Positions 8,401 to 18,730 of a stretch of 64,000 nucleotides of DNA are shown here, piece after piece. This stretch comes from Paenibacillus silagei (GTDB taxonomy: Bacteria > Bacillota > Bacilli > Paenibacillales > Paenibacillaceae), in assembly GCF_017874735.1 (NCBI RefSeq), contig NZ_JAGGLV010000005.1, positions 186,001 to 250,000 of the forward strand, written 5' to 3'. The stretch's first letter is position 1, and each line of letters begins with the position of its first letter. Under the pieces are notes generated by a model, which had not been told where the DNA came from, ran no database searches, and saw nothing but the letters and a program-made list of their open reading frames with translations. Made by a program: the position numbers and the translations under genes.

Positions 8401-9624
8401 GTGGTAGTTCCAGGTCCTGTGAAGGCCCTTGTTGAAGAAGGGGTTCAGCAGGTAACGGTAACTCCTCAAACTGCATCGAAGGATGGTGTAACGACAGTAA
8501 CCGTCAGTGACAGCGATCTGAAGGCCGCTCTGGCCAAAGCCGCTAATGTCAAAGCAGCCGTTGTCATCTCTGTCAGCAGTATCGCTGATAAGTCTGCTGA
8601 ACTGAGCCTGACCGCAGAGCAGCTGAAATTGCTCGCAGGCATGCAAGCAGGCAGCACGGTTATTGTAAATATTGCGGGATCTGCTGTATCCCTACCGATA
8701 TCCTTAATTGCTGCTTCCCCTGCAGGCCAGAGCTTGAAGCTAGTAATTAAGCAAGAGCCAGACGCAGCCAGCAAGCTGATTGCAGGTACTCCGGGTGCCA
8801 AGGTCATCGGAACTCCGGTATCCTATGAAGCTTCATGGACTACAGCGACAGGCAGCACTTACTTGAACGTTCCAACCAACGTATTCATCAAGCGTACCTT
8901 AACTGTACCTGGCAAGATTGAATCGAAAACTGCGGGTGTATTGTTTGAGAAAGACGGACTGGTGACCCCGGTTGCTTCTGTCTTCACACCACAGGCAGAC
9001 GATACAACCCTTGTGACCGTAAGCCGTCCAGGCTTCTCCGTGTATGCAGCAGTCAGCAAACCGGCAGCAGCCTTCACAGACATCGCTAATTCCAAATCAG
9101 CTGTAGCCATCCAGACCTTGGCCGACAAGCTGATTATCCAGGGAACCTCGGCAACAACTTTTGCGCCGCAGAGCAATCTGACCCGCGCTGAGTTCACAGC
9201 ACTCTTAACCCGTGCACTGGGTCTGCGTACCGATGCTGGCGTAACCTTCTCCGATGTGAAATCAACGGAGTGGTACGCCAAGGATGTCGCCGCAGCCTCC
9301 AAGTCTGGTCTGATTCTGGGCATAGGCAACGGCAAGTTTGCACCTACGCAAAAAGTAACCCGTCAGGAGCTCGCCGTCATTCTGGACAGAGCGCTGAAGC
9401 TGACAGGCACTGAACTGAAGGCTGTAGCCAATCCTTCGTTCACAACCTACTCCGATAGCGCTAAGGTAGCTCCTTACGCCAAGGACAGTCTGCAAGCCCT
9501 GACCAAAGCCGGCATCTTCGCCAGCGAAACGGGCATTGCCTTCAATCCAACAGCTCCGGCAACCCGTGAGACAGCAGCCGCTGCACTCTATGAATTGCTG
9601 AGCAAGAGCGGGTTGATTCAGTAG
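5491..9624 (+). CDS. Secreted S8 (subtilisin-like) serine protease with SLH anchor
   Basis: A 1377-residue extracellular protease. The signal peptide ends at AAFA near residue 31. An inhibitor-I9-type propeptide follows (VRVIVQLSG to VSSIYPN). The catalytic triad is Asp202 (VIDTG), His252 (HGTHVAG) and Ser615 (SGTSMATPHVAG); a protease-associated-type insert lies between His and Ser (GSIVLVSRGELGF, RAIVIFNG). The C-terminal part has beta-sandwich regions, a Gly-rich linker before TVVTPTP, and three S-layer homology repeats from about residue 1194 to the end (LTRAEFTALLTRAL, VTRQELAVILDRAL, ATRETAAAALYELL), which should bind pyruvylated secondary cell-wall polymer. I chose TTG at 5491 because GGAGGGG lies seven bases before it; an in-frame TTG at 5473 overlaps that site. 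It stands alone and ends in a strong terminator. Confidence 0.95.
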   Translation: MEWTKLPRKLSLLTLSLGVAASMIPGAAFAASSLKTPVSGNHLPALIPANQPYISPQINTKSSNLVRVIVQLSGQPAAVGKYAARQGITALANTATEAAVNSQQEEVLDKAEAKKIDLTVNYKYDTILNGFEVTVPADKIPELAKISGVSSIYPNSTWYALPDQTVTEVTYRNDNAPLKQIHADWAADQDLTGAGLKVGVIDTGVDYTHPDIAPAYKGGYDSFYQDNDPYEEVPLTPEEDTEYGVGYAGTYHGTHVAGTIIGQYAATGDIAQKGVAPGADLYVYKVLGRNIDKPNTSSGSSAQVIDGIERAVKDGMDVINLSLGSDSEKDVNSPDSIAINNAVLSGVTAVIANGNNGEKGQYFSMGSPAASQLAISVGSVTSPIDAYSGEFKAEIENSVTSVTYDTYFPFHMMAYELANDDFATIIGTKPVRVVYADLGAKEDYPAEDISGSIVLVSRGELGFVDKIANAKERNARAIVIFNGNAEEVDDELQAILDEDYKDRNGFIGVNLGNSYQSIPTFDIEGSKGRKLARAILANGDNPTYFTFGSEYKHEMTTGDTTSTFSSLGPNFDGNLSIKPDIVAPGDGVLSTWPAYGKDHPETDYSKAYNRISGTSMATPHVAGLSLLIKQAHPDYTPFDIRAALANTAVGLKVNGQPQDLYRQGPGRANVEDAINTPALLQAVEPISILDKNFIPQNVINYNPSTSFGTLLPGSEATKVLQLKNTSDSTLTYSASVEWNYGDPEHVSATLDKSSVTAAAKGASTFNLKVNVAADTEPQMLQGNIVLKADGQPTLHLPFAINVDKTTEQPSWGTGIQEAALSQPIVYTNSSAVLNYKLKAKDINYYEVNLIGLDDTKKGSFQVSTTGSPDKFFEPGNYSTVISSTYHPYDHNGDPILDAYGNPAVAGLTDGVYKLEILGITAEDNTKTPIKIDYNNDEYYSTYTSFRFITVSDSGSSGGGGGGGTVVTPTPVVVPGPVKALVEEGVQQVTVTPQTASKDGVTTVTVSDSDLKAALAKAANVKAAVVISVSSIADKSAELSLTAEQLKLLAGMQAGSTVIVNIAGSAVSLPISLIAASPAGQSLKLVIKQEPDAASKLIAGTPGAKVIGTPVSYEASWTTATGSTYLNVPTNVFIKRTLTVPGKIESKTAGVLFEKDGLVTPVASVFTPQADDTTLVTVSRPGFSVYAAVSKPAAAFTDIANSKSAVAIQTLADKLIIQGTSATTFAPQSNLTRAEFTALLTRALGLRTDAGVTFSDVKSTEWYAKDVAAASKSGLILGIGNGKFAPTQKVTRQELAVILDRALKLTGTELKAVANPSFTTYSDSAKVAPYAKDSLQALTKAGIFASETGIAFNPTAPATRETAAAALYELLSKSGLIQ

Positions 9625-9665
9625 AACCAACTTCTCTAAGCACCAAGTATAGAGAAAGTAAAACT

Positions 9666-9705
9666 AAAGCCCCTTCGCTTCCTAGTCAGGAAGTGGAGGG
9701 GCTTT
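9666..9705 (+). terminator. Terminator of the SLH protease gene
   Basis: AAAGCCCCTTC and GGAGGGGCTTT arms with an inner CTTCCT/AGGAAG stem form a long hairpin 41 bases after the stop codon. It may also act on the convergent gene. Confidence 0.8.
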
Positions 9706-9736
9706 AACTTGTTTTGTGTTATCTAAGGGAGATTGT

Positions 9737-10387
9737 CTATTTCTTTTTTACATACACAATCTCATCAATGCAACTCTCTATATTGGTCAAGCTTTGTACT
9801 GGAATCAAAAAAATACAATTATATTGCTTTAATAAGGTTGAACAATGCGCTAATCTTGCTATTAATGCCTCCTTCCACATATCACTTAACCAAGGAAAAC
9901 AAAACACCTGCTTCTCATGAGCAAGTCCAATTGCAATAGATGCGTTCCAGCGTTCGTTACTGATGTGCTTGATCTCTCGATCCAAGCGTGAAGGAGCAAG
10001 CTCAAAGGCATCTATCAGTTCTTTAATGCTATGTTGTTTAGAGGTACCTAGCTCTAATTGCTCATGCACAGTCAAACTTTTTTTATAGAAGGGAACTTTG
10101 TATTGAATACCTTCTCCAACATACCATCCATATATGTTCAATTTATCCCTTTCTATTTTATTTCCATCAATTATAATATTCCCGCTGTACCTTTGCTCCC
10201 TTCCTGATAACAGGTAAGATAAGGCCCACCCTCCTTCACCAATGTTATTCTCTAGTGCATAAGTCTTACCAGACGTAAAGCGATAGGAGAAATGTTTTAA
10301 ACTGTCTCTTTTCGATTCAAAATTTAACATCGTTGGTTTGCAAGAGATTGATACATCTTCAAGATCAAGAATGGATAAATTCTTCAT
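9737..10387 (-). CDS. ABC-ATPase-like protein lacking Walker motifs
   Basis: A 216-residue protein with the scaffold of an ABC transporter ATPase but without its active site. At the Walker A position there is NNIGEGGWALSYLLSG instead of GxxGxGKST, so the lysine and Ser/Thr are missing. A strand pattern YSGNIIIDGNKI follows as in real ABC ATPases. At the signature/Walker B region there is ISNERWNASIAIGLAHEKQV then FCFPWLSDMW, without the DE pair. The preserved length and open frame suggest a maintained pseudo-enzyme rather than decay. The gene is AT-rich compared with its neighbours, stands alone and has an AAGGAGGT site 12 bases before ATG. It could be a regulatory or structural partner of another transporter. 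Confidence 0.65.
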   Translation of the reverse strand: MKNLSILDLEDVSISCKPTMLNFESKRDSLKHFSYRFTSGKTYALENNIGEGGWALSYLLSGREQRYSGNIIIDGNKIERDKLNIYGWYVGEGIQYKVPFYKKSLTVHEQLELGTSKQHSIKELIDAFELAPSRLDREIKHISNERWNASIAIGLAHEKQVFCFPWLSDMWKEALIARLAHCSTLLKQYNCIFLIPVQSLTNIESCIDEIVYVKKK

Positions 10388-10582
10388 TATTGAAAAGGAA
10401 CCTCCTTCGATAATTCGAGAACCATTTGGGATTACTTTGATGATTTAAATTTTTTGCCTGATAATTATTATGTAAAATTAACAGCCTATGATCTAGTAGA
10501 CCATCAGAATTAAACAGGTGATTTCATTCCATAAATGTGGTAAGGGATGAAGTTGCGTTCGTAGCGAAAAAAAAGGGATAAG

Positions 10583-10764
10583 TGTATTCTGTGCAACTAA
10601 AAACAGGGAAACATGTAGACTTCCACTTCTAACTGTAGTCTGTACAACTAAATTTGCCCGTATTGACGAAAATCCAGGTATAGGGGCATTTTAATTGCAC
10701 GAACTACAACTAAACGGAGATTTGGCGGCACATCGGACGATTTAGTTGTACGAATTGCAATTAA
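10583..10764. repeat. Family A intergenic palindrome, four motifs at 51-55-51 bp
   Basis: Motif copies begin at 10590 (TGTGCAACTAAA), 10641 (TGTACAACTAAA), 10696 (TGCACGAACTACA) and 10747 (TGTACGAATTGCA), giving spacings of 51, 55 and 51. Copies 2 and 3 can pair: TGTACAACTAAATTTGCCC with the complement of GGGGCATTTTAATTGCAC. The same geometry recurs at 30.8, 33.9 and 47.8 kb. Confidence 0.7.
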
Positions 10765-10883
10765 GCCTACCCCTTGCACCCTAATCGGGGTGAAGTAGCC
10801 CCTCAGCAAGCCATTGGTTAAAGTAATTTTCACACGTTTAAGCCTTATGAGCTACTAGACGGAAAACCATTCCTTACTATTAG

Positions 10884-10921
10884 CAAAAAGCCCCCAATCT
10901 CCTCTTCCAGATTGGGGGCTT
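10884..10921 (-). terminator. Terminator of the hrcA-grpE-dnaK-dnaJ operon
   Basis: On the minus strand AAGCCCCCAATCT and AGATTGGGGGCTT form a perfect stem followed by TTTTG, 34 bases after the dnaJ stop. Confidence 0.85.
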
Positions 10922-10954
10922 GCTCTAGTTACTAAACTATAAATTCGTTATCCT

Positions 10955-12091
10955 TCAGTCTCCCCGGAATGCCCGCTTCACACGGTCGAAGAACGACTGT
11001 TCCTGCTCATGCGTGTTCTCTCCGTTGTAGGAGGCGAACTGGCGGAGCAGGTCCTTCTGCTCATCGCTGAGCTTGCTAGGTGTGACTACGATGACGCGGA
11101 CATGCTGGTCGCCGACGCCGTTGCCGCGCAGATGCGGAACCCCTTTGCCTTTGAGGCGGAAGAAGGTACCGGTCTGGGTGCCTGCCGGGATCTTGAGCTT
11201 CACCTTCTCGGTCAGCGTTGGGATCTCAATCTCGTCACCCAGTGCCGCCTGAGCGAACGTCAAGGGAACCTCGCACATAATATCGTTGTTCTCGCGCTCG
11301 AAGAAATCATGATTCTTCACACGGATCACAATGTACAGATCTCCGGCCGGGCCGCCGCGTGTGCCGCCTTCGCCTTCACCGGTCATGCGCAGCTGTGCGC
11401 CGTCATCGACACCGGCAGGGATACGCACATGGATCTTGCGCTGTCTCTTCACCTTGCCCTGGCCTGCGCAGGTGGTGCATTTCTCTTTGATGATTTTGCC
11501 TGTGCCGCTGCAATGGGAGCAGGGACGGCGGTTACGCATCTGTCCAAGCGGTGTATTCTGCACGAATTCCTGCTGTCCGCTGCCGTGGCAGACGGAACAG
11601 GTCTCCGGCTTCGTACCCGGCTTGGCTCCGGAGCCGAAGCAGGTATCGCAGGTCTCCGTGCGCGGAATGGTAATATCGGTCTCTTTGCCGAACACCGCTT
11701 CCTTGAACTCAATGGTCATCGTATACTGCAAATCGCCGCCGCGCTGTGGGGCATTCGGATCACGCCGTCCACCGCCTCCGCCGAAGAACATATCGAAGAT
11801 ATCACCAAGACCGCCGAAATCTCCGCCACCGCCGCCAAAGCCGCCGCCCATTCCCTGATTAGGGTCAATATGCCCATATTGGTCATACCGCGCACGCTGT
11901 TGCCCGTCACTCAGGACATCATAGGCTTCCTTAACCTCTTTGAACTTGGCCTCAGCATCACTGGCCTTATTCACATCGGGATGGTACTGGCGCGCCAGCT
12001 TGCGATAGGCCTTCTTCACTTCGTCTTCTGAAGCATCTCTTCCGAGGCCCAGAACCTCATAATAATCACGTTTATCTGCCACTGCTTTCAC
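10955..12091 (-). CDS. dnaJ: Chaperone DnaJ (Hsp40)
   Basis: This co-chaperone of 378 residues delivers unfolded proteins to DnaK and stimulates its ATPase. The J domain with HPD is at about residues 7-70 ([27 protein letters not shown]). A Gly/Phe-rich linker follows, including [13 protein letters not shown]. Four CxxCxGxG zinc repeats come next ([32 protein letters not shown]), then the C-terminal substrate-binding domains. It is the last gene of the heat-shock operon controlled by HrcA through CIRCE upstream of hrcA, with a strong terminator after it. Length is normal for type I DnaJ. Confidence 0.98.
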   Translation of the reverse strand: MKAVADKRDYYEVLGLGRDASEDEVKKAYRKLARQYHPDVNKASDAEAKFKEVKEAYDVLSDGQQRARYDQYGHIDPNQGMGGGFGGGGGDFGGLGDIFDMFFGGGGGRRDPNAPQRGGDLQYTMTIEFKEAVFGKETDITIPRTETCDTCFGSGAKPGTKPETCSVCHGSGQQEFVQNTPLGQMRNRRPCSHCSGTGKIIKEKCTTCAGQGKVKRQRKIHVRIPAGVDDGAQLRMTGEGEGGTRGGPAGDLYIVIRVKNHDFFERENNDIMCEVPLTFAQAALGDEIEIPTLTEKVKLKIPAGTQTGTFFRLKGKGVPHLRGNGVGDQHVRVIVVTPSKLSDEQKDLLRQFASYNGENTHEQEQSFFDRVKRAFRGD

Positions 12092-12130
12092 CTCCGTACA
12101 TCGTTAATTCTCCCCATTTACAAGGTAAAA

Positions 12131-12172
12131 GGAAAGCCAAAACCCGGGATGCCCCGGTCTTGACCTTCCCTC
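12131..12172 (-). terminator. Imperfect hairpin between dnaK and dnaJ
   Basis: GGAAGGTCAAGACC and GGTTTTGGCTTTCC arms are imperfectly complementary around GGGGCATCCC and are followed by TTTTACC. It may weaken read-through into dnaJ or be a processing site. Confidence 0.35.
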
Positions 12173-12200
12173 TCACCACCATAGAACTTATCGTCTAAGG

Positions 12201-14709
<2,509 letters not shown>

Positions 14710-14758
14710 GTTGTCTTCACCTCCTTAGTATCATTCGCGATGGACTAGTACACTCTGT

Positions 14759-15790
14759 TCACTTATACCAGTGTGCCAGCATCGCTGTCAAATCCCGGGA
14801 CAAAATCCCCAGAATACCCATTACACGTGCGTACTCCATACGGGTCGGACCCAGGATGCCGATGCTCCCCAGCGGCTTGCCGTCCAGTGAATAAGTGGCG
14901 GTAATCAGACTGCAGTTGGCAAAAGCCTCATGCTTATTCTCTGTACCAATGCGCACCTGCATTCCTGCTTCGCTGCTGGCCGGGGTGAGCATCTTGAGCA
15001 GCGTAGGCGTCTCCTCCAGCAGATCGAGAATCGTCTTCACCTTGTCGACGTCCTTGAACTCCGGCTGGGTCAGCATATTCGTGGCTCCGCTTAAGTAAAT
15101 CCGCTGATCATGGTCGCTTTCCAGCGCCTTATCCAGCACCTGCATTAATTCTTCATAATGGGAGATGTGGCGCTGCATTTCTTCGCCCAGCTCGGAATAG
15201 AGCTGACTCTTCAGCTTGTAGAGCGGTACATTGACCAGCTTGCTGTTCAGCAGATTCACGACCTTCTCCATCTCGGAGACAGATATCTCCGGAGGAAGAC
15301 TCACGGTCCGGTTCTCTACCTGCCCGGTGCTGGTAACGATAATCGCCACAGCGGTCTTGTCATCGAGCGGGAGCAGCTGGAAATGGCGCAATGAAGTATG
15401 AAAAACCTCCGGTCCCAGCAGGATGGAAGTATAATTCGTCATATTGGACAGGATCATTGCCGCATGTTGGATAACCTGCTCTGTAGCATTCAGCTTCTCG
15501 GCGAAAAAAGCGCGGATCGTGCCCAGTTCGGCCGTTTCGGCGGAATTCCACGGTACCAGATGATCCACATAATAGCGGTAGCCCTTATGGGACGGGATTC
15601 TCCCTGCCGACGTATGAGGTTGCTCCAGATAACCCAGATCCTCCAGATCGGCCATTTCGTTGCGGATCGTGGCTGGACTGTAGCCCACATCCCCGCGTTT
15701 CGAGATACTGCGCGAGCCTACCGGCTCAGCGGAAGAAATATAGTCATCGACAATGGCATTCAGTATCATTCTCTGGCGTTCAGTTAACAT
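14759..15790 (-). CDS. hrcA: Heat-inducible transcription repressor HrcA
   Basis: A 343-residue repressor that binds CIRCE and is kept active by GroEL. The N-terminal winged helix is visible (LTERQRMILNAIVDDYISSA, EPVGSRSISKR, YSPATIRNEMADLEDLGYLE), with the family-typical HTSAGRIPSHKGYRYYVD and a GAF-like C-terminal part. The ATG at 15790 follows ATAGGAGGG; the frame continues upstream but those residues are not family-like and overlap the operator. The CIRCE element and a sigma-A promoter lie just upstream, so the gene represses its own operon. Unlike in B. subtilis, hemW is not directly adjacent: two unrelated genes lie between. Confidence 0.98.
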   Translation of the reverse strand: MLTERQRMILNAIVDDYISSAEPVGSRSISKRGDVGYSPATIRNEMADLEDLGYLEQPHTSAGRIPSHKGYRYYVDHLVPWNSAETAELGTIRAFFAEKLNATEQVIQHAAMILSNMTNYTSILLGPEVFHTSLRHFQLLPLDDKTAVAIIVTSTGQVENRTVSLPPEISVSEMEKVVNLLNSKLVNVPLYKLKSQLYSELGEEMQRHISHYEELMQVLDKALESDHDQRIYLSGATNMLTQPEFKDVDKVKTILDLLEETPTLLKMLTPASSEAGMQVRIGTENKHEAFANCSLITATYSLDGKPLGSIGILGPTRMEYARVMGILGILSRDLTAMLAHWYK

Positions 15791-15825
15791 GTTATTCCCT
15801 CCTATCCGGCTGTGGCTCCGATTCG

Positions 15826-15852
15826 TTAGCACTCTAGTGAGATGAGTGCTAA
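15826..15852. promoter_or_regulatory. CIRCE operator (HrcA binding site)
   Basis: TTAGCACTC-N9-GAGTGCTAA is an exact CIRCE inverted repeat, placed between the promoter and the hrcA start codon. Confidence 0.98.
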
Positions 15853-15863
15853 CCACTAATACA

Positions 15864-15893
15864 AAAATACCAAACTGACCTCGGCATTGTCAA
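15864..15893 (-). promoter_or_regulatory. Sigma-A promoter of the hrcA operon
   Basis: TTGACA (15893-15888) and TATTTT (15869-15864) are separated by 18 bases; transcription would begin close to the CIRCE element. Confidence 0.75.
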
Positions 15894-16001
15894 GTGAGTT
15901 CAGCAACTTGATTGCGCCTATTTTAGTTAAAGCAAGATTTTGTATATTTCACCGCAACCATTTCCCGGACAATGCCGTCCAATACTCAGGGAGTGATAAA
16001 A

Positions 16002-16718
16002 ATGCGTTTCAAGAAAACAGCATTATGGGCTATAATCGCAGGCCTCTTAACTGCATTAGCACTTACGGGCTGTACAGGTAAAATCTTACCGGTCAAGTGC
16101 ATCGGTGTGGATGCGGATTATATATCCATCCTGCAATGGGAAGGCGTGATGTACTACGATGATACCGGTCCTGACCCCGCCCCACTTGGCAAAGGCAAGG
16201 AGATCGGCAAAATTACCTACAGCAAATCCGAGCAGAAGTGTCCGCACGCTGGGCTGCAGGATGGAGATGCGACAAATCTTAAGACAGGCACACTGCTCTA
16301 CGAGGTAGAAGGCTATAAGACATCGGCGAGACTCTGGGCGGGAGACCGGCTGTATGAAGCACGCAACAACCCTGACGCCAACACCCTTAACGATCTGCTG
16401 GATATCGAGGGAAAAATACAAACCGTCCGTTTTGTGAGCGGCAATGACGGTTCTGACCTGATGGACTTTACCCCGGAGGCCAACGCCGTGTTCATCCGCG
16501 AATTCCCCAAGCTGGAATACCTCCCGTTCGAGCAGCTGTACAAGCAGACCAAGGGTTGGGTAGGAGACAAATACTGGCTGGAGATTGAGATGACGGACGG
16601 GTCCAGCATCGGAATTACTTATAATACACTGTCCCCTTCCTTTAACCCTTCCGCATATGCTACACCGGAGCTTGCCGAACTGGTGGAGCAACAGCGCAAG
16701 CTTATCTACGCACAATAA
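16002..16718 (+). CDS. Hypothetical lipoprotein
   Basis: A 238-residue secreted lipoprotein of unknown family. A basic start (MRFKKT) and hydrophobic stretch end in the lipobox LTGC, so Cys24 should be lipidated. The mature part has no motif I recognise; it contains two further Cys residues and ends in a helical LAELVEQQRKLIYAQ. The ATG at 16002 is chosen over an upstream in-frame ATG because AGGGAG lies eight bases before it and the lipoprotein signal starts there. It is transcribed opposite to both neighbours, inserted between hrcA and hemW, and ends in a bidirectional hairpin. Confidence 0.8.
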   Translation: MRFKKTALWAIIAGLLTALALTGCTGKILPVKCIGVDADYISILQWEGVMYYDDTGPDPAPLGKGKEIGKITYSKSEQKCPHAGLQDGDATNLKTGTLLYEVEGYKTSARLWAGDRLYEARNNPDANTLNDLLDIEGKIQTVRFVSGNDGSDLMDFTPEANAVFIREFPKLEYLPFEQLYKQTKGWVGDKYWLEIEMTDGSSIGITYNTLSPSFNPSAYATPELAELVEQQRKLIYAQ

Positions 16719-16733
16719 ACCGGTATCCGCAAA

Positions 16734-16782
16734 AAACCACTGTCACCCTGAAGCATCAGCGTCCAGGTGAACAGTGGTTTCT
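16734..16782. terminator. Bidirectional terminator between convergent genes
   Basis: AAACCACTGT and ACAGTGGTTT arms, flanked by A and T runs, lie between the lipoprotein gene and the convergent acetyltransferase gene. Confidence 0.7.
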
Positions 16783-16818
16783 TATTATATAGTTTACCGG
16801 GGGCTAGAGCACGCCGGA

Positions 16819-17328
16819 TTAGTCCAGTCTCTTCAGCACGGCGATCTCGTCGCAGGCATGCTGCTTCTTGCAGTTCACACAATCGGTCCAGACCTTCTCG
16901 GGGAAAATCTCCTTCTGCACCACATCGAAGCCGTTCTTAAGGAAGAAGTCCACAGCATAGGTCAGGGCCATAATCTTCGGAATCTGCTGGCGTCTCGCTT
17001 CTTCAACCAGCTTCTCCAGGATCATCGTTCCTACACCTTTGCCCTTGCCAGCATCATTCAGGCCAATCGAACGGACCTCCACAAGATCACTTCCGAGCCG
17101 GAACAAGGAACCGCAGCCGACAAACTTGCCGCCGATCTCAGCGATCACGAACTGGTCGATCTGGCGGGTCAGTGCTTGCCTTGAACGGGGCAGCATAATC
17201 CCCTGCCTGGCATACTCCTCTATCATCAGATACAGCGGCTCTACATCCTCCACCGTAGCATTTCTGCATATTACTTGCTGCTCTCCTGCTGGAGAAGCCT
17301 CTTGGAAATGATCCGTTTTGACAAGCAC
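16819..17328 (-). CDS. GNAT N-acetyltransferase, ArgA-like
   Basis: A 169-residue acetyl-CoA-dependent N-acetyltransferase. The acetyl-CoA loop is seen as LNDAGKGKGVGTMILEKLVE near residues 91-110, preceded by the strand LVEVRSIG. Together with the earlier GIMLPRSRQAL this resembles the N-acetylglutamate-synthase-like branch of the GNAT family. The C-terminus holds a Cys cluster (CVNCKKQHAC) that could bind metal. The start is GTG at 17328 after AAGGGGTG. The substrate is uncertain; no arginine genes are nearby. Confidence 0.85.
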   Translation of the reverse strand: MLVKTDHFQEASPAGEQQVICRNATVEDVEPLYLMIEEYARQGIMLPRSRQALTRQIDQFVIAEIGGKFVGCGSLFRLGSDLVEVRSIGLNDAGKGKGVGTMILEKLVEEARRQQIPKIMALTYAVDFFLKNGFDVVQKEIFPEKVWTDCVNCKKQHACDEIAVLKRLD

Positions 17329-17402
17329 CTTGACTCACCCCTTGTTGTTAATATGAATAAATATACAACAAGGTGAATTACAATTCAAGAGGTATTTCAA
17401 AA

Positions 17403-18587
17403 TTAAACCTCTGTCAAAGCACCGACAAATTCCCCGAAAACATCGTTGCCGAACAGGATTCCCTGCTTGCTCAGACGATAGGTGTCCCCGGCCTGCTCCA
17501 GCAGCCCGGCCTTCAGCATTTTATGCAGCGGCCCTGCAAAAACAGCCTCCAGCGGCTTTCCGAATTGTGAGCGGAACGCCGCATCCGACACCCCTTCGCG
17601 CATCCGCAGGCCGACCATCATGAAATCCTCCATCGCCTCCTGCTCGGAGATCTCAAAGCTGTCCAGACGCGGCAGCCCGCTGCGCGAAGCCTCGTTATAC
17701 GGGTTCACGCCCTTGATATTCATGTGCCGCTGCCGGCCCACATATCCGTGCGCGCCTGCGCCCAGACCGTAATAATCCTCGTTGCGCCAGTACGTGATGT
17801 TGTGGCGGCTCTCCAGCCCCGGCTTGGCAAAATTACTGATCTCATATTGCGTATACCCCGCAGCCTCCATGGTAGTCATAAGCAGCAGGTACATCGCCAG
17901 CTCATCCTCTTCATTCGGGAGCGGAAGCTTGTTCTTATTGAACAGAGTGTGGAACAGCGTGTTCTCCTCCACCTTCAAGCTGTAGATGGAATAATGCGGA
18001 AGGTCCAGCGCCAGCGCCTTGTCGATACTCTCTCTAAGCATATCCACCGTCTGGTTCGGCAGGCCGAACATCAGATCCAGCGACAGGTTATTAAGCCCGA
18101 CCGCACGGGCATTCTCCAGACTGCGGTATACGTCATTCACATCATGAATCCGGCCGATTCCGCTCAGCAGCTCATTTTGGAACGCCTGCACCCCGAAGCT
18201 GACCCGGTTGACACCGCCTTCCTTCATGACTCTGAGCTTATCAATATCGGTAGTTCCGGGGTTAGCTTCCATAGAGAACTCAATATTCTCGTCCCACTGC
18301 GGAAAATGCCTGCGGACCGATTCCAGGAAATAAGCCATCTCATCCGGCTTGAGGACAGTAGGCGTACCCCCGCCGACAAAAATCGTCTTGATCACACCCG
18401 GAGGCGTGTGCTGCACGGTCAGCTCCATCTCGCGGTCAAGCGCATGGAGATAGTCCATCACCGGCTGGTCCTTCAGCACGTAAGAGTTGAAATCACAATA
18501 GAAGCATTTATTGGTGCAGAACGGGATGTGAATATATACGGCCTCAGGGGGACGGCCATGGTGTGCAGTGCTCGTAGCTGTATTCAT
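17403..18587 (-). CDS. hemW: Radical SAM heme chaperone HemW
   Basis: A 394-residue radical SAM protein. The iron-sulfur cysteines are Cys24, Cys28 and Cys31 in PFCTNKCFYCDFNSY, the HemW signature; older annotation called this protein coproporphyrinogen oxidase HemN. Other marks are IFVGGGTPT, FSMEANPGT and RVSFGVQAF, with a C-terminal winged-helix-like part. HemW is thought to insert heme into target proteins. The gene follows lepA, the conserved Firmicute order, but a hairpin of repeat family D lies in the gap. Confidence 0.95.
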   Translation of the reverse strand: MNTATSTAHHGRPPEAVYIHIPFCTNKCFYCDFNSYVLKDQPVMDYLHALDREMELTVQHTPPGVIKTIFVGGGTPTVLKPDEMAYFLESVRRHFPQWDENIEFSMEANPGTTDIDKLRVMKEGGVNRVSFGVQAFQNELLSGIGRIHDVNDVYRSLENARAVGLNNLSLDLMFGLPNQTVDMLRESIDKALALDLPHYSIYSLKVEENTLFHTLFNKNKLPLPNEEDELAMYLLLMTTMEAAGYTQYEISNFAKPGLESRHNITYWRNEDYYGLGAGAHGYVGRQRHMNIKGVNPYNEASRSGLPRLDSFEISEQEAMEDFMMVGLRMREGVSDAAFRSQFGKPLEAVFAGPLHKMLKAGLLEQAGDTYRLSKQGILFGNDVFGEFVGALTEV

Positions 18588-18651
18588 TAGCTGTCTCCTT
18601 TATTCTATTAATATACAGGCCTGCCACACTACCTGCTGCTAAAAAGCAAGA

Positions 18652-18693
18652 AGAAACGGCTGCACCGCCCTGCGTAGGACGGCACCCGTTTCT
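18652..18693. repeat. Dispersed hairpin repeat family D, copy 1
   Basis: On the minus strand GAAACGGGTGCCGTCC and AGGGCGGTGCAGCCGTTTC form a hairpin followed by TTCTTGCTTTTT. The sequence matches the elements at 27.8 and 38.2 kb. Here it may serve as the lepA terminator. Confidence 0.65.
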
Positions 18694-18730
18694 GCGATAA
18701 ACCGAAAGCTCCGGGGGAGCTTATATGCTG

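Larger units (their letters stand above)
10388..10954. other. Intergenic region with periodic repeat element
   Basis: No credible gene is present. It holds the upstream region of the ABC-like gene, the four-copy repeat element at 10583-10764 and the dnaJ terminator. Confidence 0.6.

Noticed and set aside
10640..10840. Small protein of about 61 residues on the minus strand in the repeat element
   Set aside because: The frame is made by the palindromic repeat and has no ribosome site or conserved look.
11009..12031. 340-residue open frame opposite dnaJ
   Set aside because: Antisense of the dnaJ domains, with no ribosome site.
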